The notes: generated from the letters alone by a model not told the origin. A stretch of DNA of 64,000 bases from Amblyomma americanum (GCF_052857255.1 NC_135505.1:140094343-140158342), one strand, 5' to 3'; numbered from the stretch's first letter, positions 1 to 11,075 are shown. Numbers and translations are program-made.

Positions 1-3000
1 TCGGGGAAGCCCCACTGTAGGAGGACCCCGCACTGGCTTTGGGGTTGCCTTAAATGATAACTGCTGAGGCGGGAAACACAAGGGGGTTAGTCGAGTAATT
101 ACGCCTTGCAAAAGCATCTTCCGGCCGACTGCACCAAGTTCAGTGATCCAGCATGCGTGGTAATTTTTCGGAGTACGGTAGCAAACAAAATTAGGAACAC
201 GGTTAGTTTATGATGTGCGCATGCTTTTGGTCGCAGTAGCGGAAATGTATACGTATATGACGAGAATAATACCAAGCATTACCCCCAGTATAAAGAAATA
301 AACTCGGAATAAGGAAGCAGTGAAGCACCGAAATTCGTCAACCACAAGTACTGAGACTTCCTGCACTTATTCGCAAACGTATGAGACCTCTGGGGGGCTC
401 ACATGTTATTTCGGTGTCGGTACTTTGTTTACAGTATGTGACTCCGTTTCAAGCTTGGGCTCTACACCCCCAGAGATTTAAGCCTACTTGCAGAGTGATC
501 AAGCCATAATAACGCTGATGTGATGACTTCCACAGTCAGTGTATGTTTATATGGTTTCATATTCCAAGAGATTTTAATTTTATGTCTTCAACACTGAAGT
601 TCCTGCCGTTTCTAAGCTTGTGCTACCATGAATTTCTTTACTTATGTTATTAATTAAACCTTGGCAATCTCCCGCTGAACATTCTGTCATTGCTTATTTC
701 TTTTTGTATGGGCGCGCGCATGTTTTGTCGTTATTTTTGGATTTAGTAGTGTTTTCTTTCACCCTTAATGAAATTATTGAGTGGAAATGTATAGTGTAAA
801 TAACTCTTCCCTCGCATCTGTTTCAATGGTGCGCGAACAGTGAACTCCAGTATTAAAGGGAACATTCCTTTTCCACTCACACAAAAAATTTATTCTTACT
901 TACACACTGAAGCATACGATGTCTCAGTGAAGTTTTCCGTCCAGAGGGAAACTGTTTAGAGCAAAGTAGAGACTGTAGTTTTTCAACACAACTACACAGT
1001 AGTCATTCGCTGAACTCTGGTAATGTTCATACTTTAATCCCTTCATATCGATATTTCCTCTTACACTATCTACCTCCACAATACGTGTTCGATTAAAAGT
1101 ACGTAAATAAACAAATTTCACTACGTGCTACAGTACAGTTGTGGAATTGTAAATACAGCTGGACGATAAGCGCATGCTGGTCGAGCTCGGGGCCACAGTG
1201 CAGCGTAATCCTGGTGGATATGCCCACCTACAGGGGGCAAGAACAACCACTGGCAGAATTCCGTCACGTATCGCCGTCCACTTCGTATTCCAGAGCACGA
1301 ACGCTCAGAGTCCATCTCCTCGGACCAACCCTTCTTTTTCCATTTTTTTTTGTTTTTCTTTTCGAGGAGGGAATCTAGACTGAGTACACTCCCCTTTGTG
1401 TAAAAAAAAAGAAAGAAAATCAGCGGGAATACAGGTCTCTGGCCAGCTACACTTGATGGCGTCCCAATTTAGAGCGATTCGACTCTCTCCCAAGAGCCGT
1501 CCTGACTATATGTATAACTAAGCTTTTTTTTTATAGTGATGCTGTCCTATCAGACTGGCGCACACTTAAGTGAGTGGATCACAGAAGATTCTTAGGTTTA
1601 CAAGCTCTGATAGACAAAGGAAATGCTGTGCGTGAGTTGTGCACTTCCCGAGAGACACCACTGACAACAACACTGTAAGATAATAGCGATGTGCTTCGTT
1701 CTGTGGCTGTTAAAGGCAGAGATCAGGTTAAAAGCTGCGTTCACAGACCCCTGCAGCCTAACTGCGCACCACTTAAACGCCCGGCAACGGAAACGCGATC
1801 AAAAGCTTGCTGTACCGGGCTCCACGTGCATCAGTTTCCAGTTTCCGCTTAGTTGTTTGCGGCCTGGCGTGCGCAGACTTTGCCACCCCAGGTGCGAGGG
1901 TAAAATTACCGCACAAACTCGAATTTAACCATCCAGTTTCTTCTTATCAAAATTGCGAGCATTCCAATCATTGCTTGATTGTTTAAATTGAAGGGATCCG
2001 AATACGAAAGCGTCATTCACGTGTTTTTTATTTTTTTTAATACAAATGTTCACAGATGCGAAACAGCAACGTTGGAGCGGTAGTTATATTCGAGTCCACG
2101 CGGTAGTCGATAAGTGCAGCTGGCCCCAGGGGCGTTTGGTAACGAACTCTGCCTCGATACAAGGACACAAGTTTTCTGAAAACCATCCATTTCCTGTGAC
2201 AGTACGACTGGCAGCATAGCAGGCATGTTCGTGTGATCGATTTCGTAACGCTTCTTTAACGCAGACTTGCACCACGACGTGCGGGCGCATCATTAACTCC
2301 ACGTTCGTCAGTGTAGTCAGTTAACAACGGAAGCATTAAGAAGTCGTATTACGTGCAAACAAGCCATACAAAAGGACTCAAAAGCGCTATACAGGCAAAT
2401 CAGCAAATCCCCAATCATTTGGAAAGTCTTTACACCTTGTTCGAACTAGAGCCCTTTCTAAATACGCTGCGCAAAAGAAAGACACCTTCATAAGAGCGCA
2501 GTGTCAGGCACTTAACCAAATGAACGCAGAGTTATAACAGATACCCATCATCACTTTTACATTCTTATTACGATGTACCACTATTTATGATGTTACCATG
2601 GACCACTGTAAACCAAAAGCTACACCCCCAAATATGACATTGTGCCTGCTTATCGATGTTATCCACGTTACTAACATTCACTAATCACCTGAACCTATAC
2701 TCTCTGAAGTGTGTATCGCAGGATACGGCCGGGATATCCCTCTGTTCCATTAGAGGTCACAACCATGACCCCACGTAATATGTCCAAAATTGCCGGTTTT
2801 GCAACGTGGAAACAGTTTTGTACATTGTGCTTCTTTGTGAGACTCTCGCTATAGTAAGCGTAACTTCAGGGGTTTCTTAAATGCTGCAAAATATTACACG
2901 TGGTCGCAGACATTCCCATGAGGATCGATGACACTGATAACGAGTTCGTGAGGACACCAGGTGGAGACATTCCTTCACGGACACCGCAGGTACAATAGCC

Positions 3001-4329
3001 CCTTTCTAGTGGAAGGTGAAGGTCACTTCCAGCGACATCTCCCGTGTAAATCCGCGCGCCGAGCGCCGACTTTTTTATCATTATGCCTAACGATATCCGC
3101 GTGCTAGTTTTCGGAGCAGAAGACAACATCGAAACCGCGTGCCACAAAGCGCACGGCGCTTCAGAGGTGACCAATCTAGGCAAGATTCAGCATTCTTCCC
3201 TTTTCAGGTTAGCCAGAAAGAAGCCGTGGCCAGAGATGCAACGTTTATGATGACGTGTATCAAGCTCTAGTTCACCTTTCGGCACGTGCCACTTTTATCT
3301 TACAGCTTGCAGTTTTAAGCGTTCACGAGAAAGGCACTGGATGTTTCTCAGGACATCAAATCATCGCCACGTTCATGGCATGCGGCCAGTGCTTAAGTGG
3401 CCCTTGCTGTCAGGGTAGATATAGACCATCAGTCAACGTTTGAAGGTAGCCGTTAGCCGTGGTTAACACATTTCATCCACTTAGTGAACTGAACACGAGC
3501 AAGATTTATCGCAAGCGTAAGATGGTTCGGGGCGCACGTAACGAACGCGTAGAACCCTGCGTTGATAGGGTGCTTAATTCAAGAAAGTTCCAACTTTCGA
3601 TGACAACATGCATCAACTCTATGCACCCTCACTCAAATTCGAAGGCGTCGAATTCGAAAGAGGGGCGCTACATATTCGCGTAGATGCGGCAACTGACGGC
3701 ACGAGACCCTCCTTGAAGCATGGCTTCATGAAACCATACACGTGCGGTGGCAAACGTTTGTTTTATGTACATTTCTTGCCAATAGGGCAAACCGTTCGGT
3801 TTCAAAAGCGATTCAAAGAGTATTTCTAAGGTGCCGGCTCATGTTTTTACCTGACATTCATGTCTTTACAAACAACTGCTAGCTCCAGAGTTGAATTATG
3901 TAGTGAATGCATAGCGCTGCACTCATGGGCCTGTAGTCGCCTAAAGTGAAACTCAACAAGTGCAGTTTCCTCCTGTGTCATTTTGCTAAGGACACAGGGT
4001 GAATATACCGCACAAAAATTTAAAAAAACGAATTTAAAAAGTATAACTGGAATCTGACCTGAGTGAAGTCGTTCTCCTTGCCCACCGTAGTGAAAGACCT
4101 GTCGATGCGTCTCCGTCAATCGAAGCGCGGCGTCTTGAGCAACACACCCTCAACACGACACGATATCGCCTTCAGCCACAGCAAAGTGGAGGTAACAGGA
4201 AAGACAGCAGAAAACAACACTGCAGAAGAGATCAGCCCGATCGGAGCGGCAAAATCCACCGATGGAGGCTCTCGTTAATCCGTCAAATGGTGACGAACAC
4301 CGTGGACGACGTGGAAGACTTTTGGAGGA
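1..4329. other. Unassigned repeat-poor intergenic DNA
   Basis: I see no gene in this stretch. Open frames are short (105 codons or fewer), overlap on both strands and lack recognisable domains, splice-site context or codon bias. T-rich runs occur near 1340-1410 and 2020-2040. Old unrecognised transposon remnants cannot be excluded. Confidence 0.5.
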
Positions 4330-5660
4330 GAGCTAACTCCTCGGGGGCCGAAGCAGCGACGAAGCTTCTCTCAACCTTGCGGAATTAAAAACTCCCAGCG
4401 CTCTCTCCTCTGCTGCCCTCTCGGCGCTAGCTCGCGCCGACACAACGCGACAGACACACGAGGCAACAGCAACGCCGACGGCAGCCCAGCAGCGTGCGCG
4501 GCAACGGCGGGAGCCTCGACGGCGCGAGTGGATAGATTGCGCGGTCCGCGGCTTCTTTCCTTTTCTCTCTTTCTTTCCTTCTTTCTTTTTTTTGTGTGCT
4601 TCGGTCTCTTCACGGCCGCCCGCGCCTAGCGCACAACACCCTTTCTCACTTGCTCCGCTGGCTCGCGCTTCGCATCCTTTTTGTACCTCCCGAAGCGCGC
4701 AGGCGCTGAGCTTGAGAGGAGGAGGAGGCCGAGGCGAGAGAGGAAGCCGGCTCGGAAGCCGGCTGGGAAGTCGAGTCAAGACTCTACACCCCGAGCCAAC
4801 GGACGGTAGGTTTACTCGCAAGACGAAAAATACAAAGAAGAAACCGGACGGCCGTGGAAAGAAGCTATAGCACCACTACGGCTAGAGGCTAACAAGAAGC
4901 CTAGAACAGAGCCGAGCCGAGACTGAGGCAGCGATGACGCGCGCAGCAAAAAAGGGAGAAGACAAAAACGACACCGGATGACGAGAGAGCAACGCAGACG
5001 ACGCACTGAGGAGGGAAGAGGCTGCCATTAAAAGTAGAAGACGAGCGCGTTCCTAGACGGTGCGGCGCGCTCCACTCGAAAGGGAAGTCGCTTTAATGGA
5101 CCACCACCACGTGCTCCGACGTCGCTCCCAATTCGAACTGAGTTCTGGGGTGTTTTTTTTTCTGACTTCGAGCTCTGTGGGTCGTTTCTCATTTGTGTAA
5201 TTTGTTTTTTTTTATTTATGGCGGCGCGACGCGCGTTCTCCGTCCTGTCGACTGCGCCAATTCACCCCCCTCGCCCCCCGCTCATACAACCACCGCCCCA
5301 AAAGCAGCCCAGAAGCAGACGACAACGCGCTTCCGGCAGCGTCGCTGTTTTCATCATGTTTTGTTATCTACATACATTCAGCTTCCTCCTCTCCATTTGA
5401 GTGAGAGAACAGGCGCTTTCCGGCGCCGGAGGTGGCGTGCCAGCAATGGAATAACCATGCGAGTGCATCGGTGCTGCCATCTCTTGACGTCTACAGTAAT
5501 GAGTGTCAAACGAATAAAGGAAATAAAATGAAACTAGAGCGGGCAACGGCGCATGCCACACATCTTGCCGCTTCGACGCGGGAATCGCCAATCTCGTTAG
5601 CGATCCTCCGTGTATTTCGCGCGGGCGCTGTTTTTCGGATGCCACGTGTGTCTGGACGGA
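4330..5660. promoter_or_regulatory. CpG-rich block, possible promoter or first-exon region
   Basis: CpG dinucleotides are clearly denser here than in the AT-rich surroundings. The block holds a long pyrimidine tract at 4557-4592 and a local GGAAGCCGGCTC-type duplication near 4742-4768. Open frames on both strands are Arg/Ser/Pro-rich, as expected of GC-rich non-coding DNA. A GT follows an ACGGACG context near 4805 and could be a splice donor of a 5' untranslated exon, but no coding exon is recognisable nearby. The promoter reading is an inference from composition only. The LINE insertion at 5808 lies just outside this block. Confidence 0.3.
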
Positions 5661-5773
5661 TAGCTTAAATCAGAAAGAAAAGCGGACGTGACGTGCCTTT
5701 ATATTTGAAAGCAGCTTTCGTAGAAGCAAAGCTGCATAATGCATTCACCTGAAGTTTTCTTTCACACTTCTAT

Positions 5774-5851
5774 ACAGCAGTAAGAGAGACTTTCTTCCTA
5801 GTGAACGCTGACTCTAGCGTTCACTAGGAAGAAAGTCTCTCTTACTGCTGT
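5774..5851. repeat. 36-bp perfect inverted repeat at the LINE 5' junction
   Basis: The arms at 5774-5809 and 5816-5851 are exact reverse complements of 36 bp, separated by 6 bp (5810-5815). The left arm is pre-insertion flank and contains the 5' target-site duplication (5796-5807). The right arm is an inverted copy of that flank joined directly to truncated ORF1 sequence. This fits a template switch of the element's reverse transcriptase into the flank during insertion (inference). Confidence 0.85.
5796..5807 (+). repeat. LINE target-site duplication, 5' copy
   Basis: TCCTAGTGAACG at 5796-5807 is repeated exactly at 10513-10524, immediately after the TAC tail of the LINE. Paired 12-bp copies are the expected footprint of target-primed insertion and fix the insert as 5808-10512. 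Confidence 0.85.
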
Positions 5852-6861
5852 TCGATGGACCGAGGTTGCCCAAGACAGTCGCAGTGATGGGAGGACTGTA
5901 CAGAGTTTACCCTTACCAACCTACGAAGCAGGTGTGCTTCAGATGCCACCTGCAGGGGCACCGATCAGACGTCTGCCCGGAACCACAACCCATTCCGCAG
6001 TGTCCTAGATGCAAACGTGCCAACGTCGACGGACACGAGTGTGGGGAGCCCAGGTGTGAGTGGTGCGGCGACGCTCACGCCACGGGCGATATAGGATGCA
6101 AGAGACGCCTCAAGCAGAAAGGCCAGCAGAACAAGCAAGGCAAGAAAAAAGAAAGTAATTACCACGGTGGCCACAGGCCGCGGTGGTTCGACAGCGAGGA
6201 AGCCGAAACGAGAGGAAAGAACGGATCTTCGAGATCTGCGTCTCGGAACAGGCGCGGCGGCAGCAGAAGCCGAACGCCGTTCTTCAAAGATGGAGACTTT
6301 CCGCGGCTAGCAGACGCGAAATCCACCGACCACGGTGGCGGCAACGCCTGGGTTCCAGGGAACGCTCATGACGCTTCCGCAACCAAACAGAAGACCAAGA
6401 AGTCCAAGAAGGTGAGTCAGTCTAGGAGCGAGTCTCCAGTCTATCCCACTGCTCTAGACTATTCCATACAGGCTCGATTCGAAGCTCTAGAAAAAACAAA
6501 CAGGGAACTTAGAGAGGAAAACGAACGACTAAAAAGGAGGCTTTCGTTTATAGAACAGCGACAACAAAGAGAACAAACAAACCAAGGAAAAGTACACGGA
6601 GTACAATCGCCCTCGACGACAACAAGCACGCAGGGGCCAGCAGCCGTACAACCGCAAGTAACGGAAGCAATAGATGCTACTAAACCACTACACCAAATAC
6701 AGGAACAACAGAAAACAGTCTTGACGACGCTGGAACAAATCATGACCAGACTGAACGCGACCGATCAGAGACTGGCAGAACTGTTCAGGAGACAAAACAA
6801 GAGAGCACCAGAACAGGTCGACCTAAACGAAAGCGCGAAGATCTTCGCGGCGCAGCAGTAG
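5851..6861 (+). CDS. LINE ORF1 (gag-like, zinc-knuckle RNA-binding protein), 5'-truncated
   Basis: ORF1 proteins of I/Jockey-type LINEs bind element RNA and form the ribonucleoprotein needed for retrotransposition. The open frame is continuous from 5851 and reads FDGPRLPKTV without an ATG. The first usable codons, a TTG at 5866 or the ATG at 5887, are not credible native starts, so the N-terminal half is missing. Three cysteine clusters follow: CFRCHLQGHRSDVC (a CCHC knuckle of C-x2-C-x4-H-x4-C form), then CPRCKRANVDGHEC, then CEWCGDAHATGDIGC. After them come a basic Arg/Ser-rich stretch, a charged coiled-coil-like segment around 6475-6590 with heptad-spaced leucines, and a Gln/Thr-rich tail. 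It ends in TAG at 6859-6861, nine bases before ORF2 and in the same frame. Truncation means this copy probably cannot make a normal ORF1 protein. Confidence 0.88.
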   Translation, partial: FDGPRLPKTVAVMGGLYRVYPYQPTKQVCFRCHLQGHRSDVCPEPQPIPQCPRCKRANVDGHECGEPRCEWCGDAHATGDIGCKRRLKQKGQQNKQGKKKESNYHGGHRPRWFDSEEAETRGKNGSSRSASRNRRGGSRSRTPFFKDGDFPRLADAKSTDHGGGNAWVPGNAHDASATKQKTKKSKKVSQSRSESPVYPTALDYSIQARFEALEKTNRELREENERLKRRLSFIEQRQQREQTNQGKVHGVQSPSTTTSTQGPAAVQPQVTEAIDATKPLHQIQEQQKTVLTTLEQIMTRLNATDQRLAELFRRQNKRAPEQVDLNESAKIFAAQQ

Positions 6862-6870
6862 TGTCACATC

Positions 6871-9800
6871 ATGGCTAACGCAGAAGAAAAATTTACAATA
6901 TGGCAATGGAACTGTAGAGGATTTAGAAACAAAAACGATTTCAACGTACATGTAATGCAGCATAAACACCCACCTACTGTAATAGCGCTGCAAGAAACTA
7001 ACACTTCGCCGAAGATAGTCGGCTACGACACCATAGTAGATGAAAGATATAAAAAAGTGGCCATTTTATGTCAGAAGGGGGTCACTACGCACAAGCACAC
7101 GACGCCAGAAGAAGATATCGAACACCTTTTAATAGAGGTAATACCTAAGAAGCGCGGGGAGAAGAGCCTGTTCGTACTTAACATTTATTCCCCACCGCGC
7201 AAGAGGAGACATGACTTCAGAGAAATCATTAGAGCGGTGATCGGCCTGGTAAAACAAAACCACCTTGTGATTGTAGGAGATTTCAATGCTCCGCACAAAG
7301 AGTGGGGCTACAAGATGAATACAAAGAAAGGAAAAACCATCCTAGATGGAGTGGACACGCACGGGCTGGAAATCGTTACCGATAGCAGATACCCTACTAG
7401 GGTCGGAAACAGCGTTTCAAGAGACACTAGCCCTGATTTGACCATCATAGGAAATATCCTAGACTACGAATGGTCTAACACCGGGGAGCAGTTCGGAAGC
7501 GACCACTACGTAATTCAAACGCAAATTAAACTTACAAGGTTCAGCACAATCCAGAGGAAGACAAAAATCACAGATTGGAAAAAATTCCGACAACAGTTGG
7601 AGAATGAAGGCGGAAGAAATGCGATAACGGACATCGAAAAGTGGACCAAACGACTACGGGAGGTCCACAGAGACAATACTATGACGCTAGAGGTTACCGA
7701 TGAATTTCCACGTGCGGATAAACGATTGCTACATCTTTGGGAGGCTCGTAGGGGGCTGACGAAAAGATGGAAGAAACAAAAACATAACAGAAAATTGAGA
7801 CTCAGAATAGCTCAAATCAATAAGGAGATAGAAGACCACACCGCAAACTTACTTAGAGATAATTGGCACCAAATTTGCGATGAACTAAACGGCAACTTGG
7901 GTAGCGCTAAAACATGGGCGCTGCTCAGGCACCTCATAGACCCGACAAAATCGAAGAGAGAAAACAGCAAAACGATAGAACGTATCACGCACAATTTTCA
8001 GGGCACGGACGCCCAGATTACAGATTTTCTTTGGTCCAGGTACGTCGGAAGCACGCAGATGCCACCCTGCACCATGGTATATTCAGGGACAAGGAACTCG
8101 AAGCTGGATGACCCGATAAAAGAATACGAGGTATACGCGGCTGCCAGGTCATTCACGAGGAACACAACACCGGGAAAAGATCAAGTAACCAATGCAATGA
8201 TCAGAAACCTCAGTGATGACCAAATGGAAAGCCTGACCGGACTAATCAACGAGCACTGGGAAAGGGGCACGGTCCCGGCGGAGTGGAAACACGCTGAGAT
8301 TATCGTGATACCTAAACCAGGGAAAACACCCAATTTAGAGAACCTCAGGCCGATATCGCTAACTTCATGCCTTGGTAAACTATACGAGAAAGTGGTCAAG
8401 ACTAGACTGAGCAACTACATGGAGGACAACGGTCTGTTTCCGGATACTATGTTCGGGTTCAGAACGGGACTCTCCACGCAAGACGTGATGCTCCAGTTAA
8501 GAGACATGGTACTAAAACAAATATCGGGGACTCGAGAAGGCGTAATCTTGGCTGTAGACCTCAAGGGGGCCTTCGACAACATCAGCCATAACGCCATTCT
8601 CGCAGAACTCTCGACAACAAACTGTGGGGAGAGGATCTTCGCATACGTAAAGGCCTTCCTGTCTAACAGAACAGCAACGATCGGCATCAACAACATTAGG
8701 TCAGAAAAGAAGACGACGCCAAACAGAGGGACACCACAAGGATCCATCATCTCACCTTTGCTCTTTAACATAGCAATGATTGGATTAACTAGGAGACTGA
8801 AAAACATCAAAGATGTAGAACATTCAATTTATGCGGACGACATAACAGTGTGGACGACAAAAGGATCGACAGGACACAAGCAAGAAATACTGCAAAGAGC
8901 GGCGGATGAGATCGGTCAATTTGCTTTATTTAGCGGGATGCAGTGCTCTCGAGAAAAATCAGAATTTATTAGACTTCACAAAAACAAAGAGGACAGGGGA
9001 TCGATAGAGTTAGAGATCGATGGACAACCCGTAAGAAGGACACATAAGCTTCGCATCTTGGGAATGTGGCTGCAGGAGAAAGGCAAACGAGACTATACCA
9101 TCCAGCTCTTGGAACACTCCACGAAACAGATATGCAGGATGTTAAGCCGGATTACGAACAAGAGAAAAGGGGTGAAGGAGCGAGATGCGTTACGGATCAC
9201 TTCTGCGCTCATCATACCGAGGATGACGTACGCGCTTCCGTACCTACAACCTAATAAAGGGGAAAAGAACAAAATGGAAACATGCATCAGAAAGGCGTAT
9301 AAGCAAGCCTTAGGCGTCATGACCTGCGCCTCGACAGAAAAGTTAATGAACATGGGTGTGTACGGCACCTATGAGGAGCACAGTGAAACTATGCTCAGAT
9401 TTCAACTCGAAAGACTTAAAAGAACAGCCACTGGCCGCGCACTACTGCTAAAGCTAGGATACCCGGCAGAAGGCGAGGGCGAAGACAAGACAGACATTGA
9501 CAGCCAAATTAGGAGCACTTTCTTGGTTAAACCAGTGCCCAGAAACATGGACCCGAAGAACCACGAAGGAAGACGGGCGGCGAGATCATTGGAGTTGGAC
9601 AGGTTCCTAAAGAAGAAACAGATGGTTCTGTATGTTGACGCGTCCAAGTACAGAACGAAGGAAAACGCTAGGGCGGTAGCAGTAGTGAACGCCAATGGGA
9701 AGATAATTACTGGTGCATCAGTGCGCACAAGGACAACTCAAGCAGCGGAAGAGATCGCCATAGCTCTAGCCCTGACTGAAGCCCATCGGCAGGGACTGAG

Positions 9801-10413
9801 TTACTGGATAGCGACGGATTCTCAGGCTGCAGCGAGGGCATACAGAGATGGCAGGATCGGCCAAAAAGCCGCGAGGATTCTCTTCGCACAAAACCAACAC
9901 AGACATGGATCAAACAACACACACATTCAACACACCATCATTTGGGTCCCTGACACTGGGGTTGAGGGAAATCTCATGGCAGACACCGTTGTCCGAGGGT
10001 TCACGAACCGGAGGGCGGGTTTGCCGGTCGAACCCTTCAGCACGCCAGAATCGTACGGGGAGGCAATGAAGGCGTTGTTGGGAGCGCGCAAGAAGTACTC
10101 GGCTCCGGCGGATATCCTCAACAGAGAGCAGGCCACCACGCTCAGAAGACTACAAACAGACACCTACCCAAGCAGAGCCATGTATCATAAAATGTGGCCG
10201 AACAGATATGCGAAAGAGTGCGTGTGGTGTGGGGGCTACGCCACAACGTACCACGCCACCTGGGGCTGTGAAAAAAGCCCTTTACTACCAAAGATAAATA
10301 GCCCTAGTCTAGAGCAGTGGGAGGCCCTCCTGGCTGACTCCGACCCGAGCACACAGCTTATGCTGGTGACGAGGGCCAAGGCAGCGGCGGAGGCCAACGG
10401 GATCCTGGACTAG
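6871..10413 (+). CDS. LINE ORF2: endonuclease / reverse transcriptase / RNase H polyprotein
   Basis: This 1180-residue protein nicks target DNA and copies the element RNA at the nick. The APE-type endonuclease spans about residues 8-220, with E42 (LQET), D137 and N139 (GDFNAP), D189 (SPDL) and D211-H212 (GSDH). The reverse transcriptase spans roughly 470-740 and includes D563 (VDLKGAFDN), the TPQGSIISPLLF motif and YADD at 654-657. RNase H lies at about 915-1045 with likely catalytic D923 (YVDAS), E960 or E961, D983 (TDSQ) and D1038 (MAD). The usual His of the last RNase H block reads WVPDTG, so that position is substituted. A C-x2-C-x7-H-x4-C knuckle (C1117, C1120, H1128, C1133) closes the protein. 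No stop or frameshift is visible, and length is normal for the family. The ATG at 6871 is the first after the ORF1 stop. Clade is inferred; function is well supported. Confidence 0.95.
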   Translation: MANAEEKFTIWQWNCRGFRNKNDFNVHVMQHKHPPTVIALQETNTSPKIVGYDTIVDERYKKVAILCQKGVTTHKHTTPEEDIEHLLIEVIPKKRGEKSLFVLNIYSPPRKRRHDFREIIRAVIGLVKQNHLVIVGDFNAPHKEWGYKMNTKKGKTILDGVDTHGLEIVTDSRYPTRVGNSVSRDTSPDLTIIGNILDYEWSNTGEQFGSDHYVIQTQIKLTRFSTIQRKTKITDWKKFRQQLENEGGRNAITDIEKWTKRLREVHRDNTMTLEVTDEFPRADKRLLHLWEARRGLTKRWKKQKHNRKLRLRIAQINKEIEDHTANLLRDNWHQICDELNGNLGSAKTWALLRHLIDPTKSKRENSKTIERITHNFQGTDAQITDFLWSRYVGSTQMPPCTMVYSGTRNSKLDDPIKEYEVYAAARSFTRNTTPGKDQVTNAMIRNLSDDQMESLTGLINEHWERGTVPAEWKHAEIIVIPKPGKTPNLENLRPISLTSCLGKLYEKVVKTRLSNYMEDNGLFPDTMFGFRTGLSTQDVMLQLRDMVLKQISGTREGVILAVDLKGAFDNISHNAILAELSTTNCGERIFAYVKAFLSNRTATIGINNIRSEKKTTPNRGTPQGSIISPLLFNIAMIGLTRRLKNIKDVEHSIYADDITVWTTKGSTGHKQEILQRAADEIGQFALFSGMQCSREKSEFIRLHKNKEDRGSIELEIDGQPVRRTHKLRILGMWLQEKGKRDYTIQLLEHSTKQICRMLSRITNKRKGVKERDALRITSALIIPRMTYALPYLQPNKGEKNKMETCIRKAYKQALGVMTCASTEKLMNMGVYGTYEEHSETMLRFQLERLKRTATGRALLLKLGYPAEGEGEDKTDIDSQIRSTFLVKPVPRNMDPKNHEGRRAARSLELDRFLKKKQMVLYVDASKYRTKENARAVAVVNANGKIITGASVRTRTTQAAEEIAIALALTEAHRQGLSYWIATDSQAAARAYRDGRIGQKAARILFAQNQHRHGSNNTHIQHTIIWVPDTGVEGNLMADTVVRGFTNRRAGLPVEPFSTPESYGEAMKALLGARKKYSAPADILNREQATTLRRLQTDTYPSRAMYHKMWPNRYAKECVWCGGYATTYHATWGCEKSPLLPKINSPSLEQWEALLADSDPSTQLMLVTRAKAAAEANGILD

Positions 10414-10512
10414 GGAATACCGACCACTGCAGCTCCACTTCTATCTATCCCCAACACCCTACTCCCTTACTCTTCCTTCTGTGAAAATAAATGTTTTTAC
10501 TACTACTACTAC
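10414..10512 (+). other. LINE 3' UTR, AATAAA and TAC tail
   Basis: This 99-bp stretch separates the ORF2 stop from the 3' duplication. It contains AATAAA at 10486-10491 and five TAC triplets at 10498-10512. A short-repeat tail in place of poly(A) is common in I-type LINEs. The GGCGC stem-loop found in the minus-strand LINE family is absent here, so the two LINE lineages differ at the 3' end. Confidence 0.8.
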
Positions 10513-10524
10513 TCCTAGTGAACG
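10513..10524 (+). repeat. LINE target-site duplication, 3' copy
   Basis: This is an exact copy of TCCTAGTGAACG at 5796-5807. The pre-insertion locus would have run from 5807 directly into 10525. Confidence 0.85.
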
Positions 10525-10654
10525 GTGCCGGAATAGTATGTCGCTATCGAAAACTATCCTTGAGAAGCTAGTTGATGGTTATCGGGCCATATTCGACCCT
10601 TAAAGGGCAATACACACCTCGTCATAGTTGCATTCGTTCTGCTCTGTAATGGTG

Positions 10655-11075
10655 CTTAAGACTTTAGAATGCATGAATCACCGCGTGGCATTCGCCCACG
10701 ACTGCAAAATCATTTGGAATTTCCTCGTTCATGCTGTTTCAGCTTCATCAACCCAACGATTGCTTTGGCGAATAAAAAGTGCTTACGTGTATGAAACAGC
10801 AAAAAAAAAAACTGCACTATAACAGCTGATACGTTGTTTGTTGCCATGCCAGCTCTTGAAGCGGGCTGGCGTGACCGTTATGGTGAATTGAAACTATAGA
10901 TGTGCGATTATATTGCAGTTTTTTTTTTCATGTCTCAGGTGACCTAAGCACATCTAACGCGCCACAACCATCGTTCGGCTCGTGAAACCGAAATAGTATA
11001 GAAAGAAATTCAACTATAAATTATATAGTGACCGTGAGGGATATCACGGGGTGATCTGTGTATACTACTGATGCC
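10655..11075. mobile_element. Foldback/MITE-like element, copy 1
   Basis: The left part (about 10665-10790, starting GCATGAATCACC) is an imperfect inverted copy of the right part (about 10930-11070). Shared words include TGCTGTTTCAG on the left and the reverse complement CGGTTTCACG-type segment on the right. A related element in the same orientation lies at 34225-34655. No coding capacity is seen. The size, dispersed copy and inverted arms suggest a foldback DNA element; exact ends were not determined. Confidence 0.55.

Larger units (their letters stand above)
5808..10512 (+). mobile_element. 5'-truncated non-LTR retrotransposon (I/Jockey-type, with RNase H)
   Basis: The insert holds a partial gag-like ORF1, an intact ORF2 (endonuclease, reverse transcriptase, RNase H), a short 3' UTR with AATAAA at 10486-10491 and a tail of five TAC triplets (10498-10512). 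It is bounded by a 12-bp duplication. Element-derived sequence starts about 5851 in the middle of ORF1; 5808-5850 is inverted flank plus a few filler bases. The intact ORF2 and exact duplication suggest a recent insertion. The domain order and RNase H point to the I group of LINEs; exact clade placement needs a tree. Confidence 0.93.

Noticed and set aside
4333..4821. 162-codon minus-strand gene
   Set aside because: Arg/Ser-rich composition follows from CpG-rich DNA; frames of equal quality exist on both strands.
5866..5868. TTG as the true start of ORF1
   Set aside because: The reading frame continues upstream with FDGPR and the junction is a truncation, so the native start is missing rather than being a TTG.
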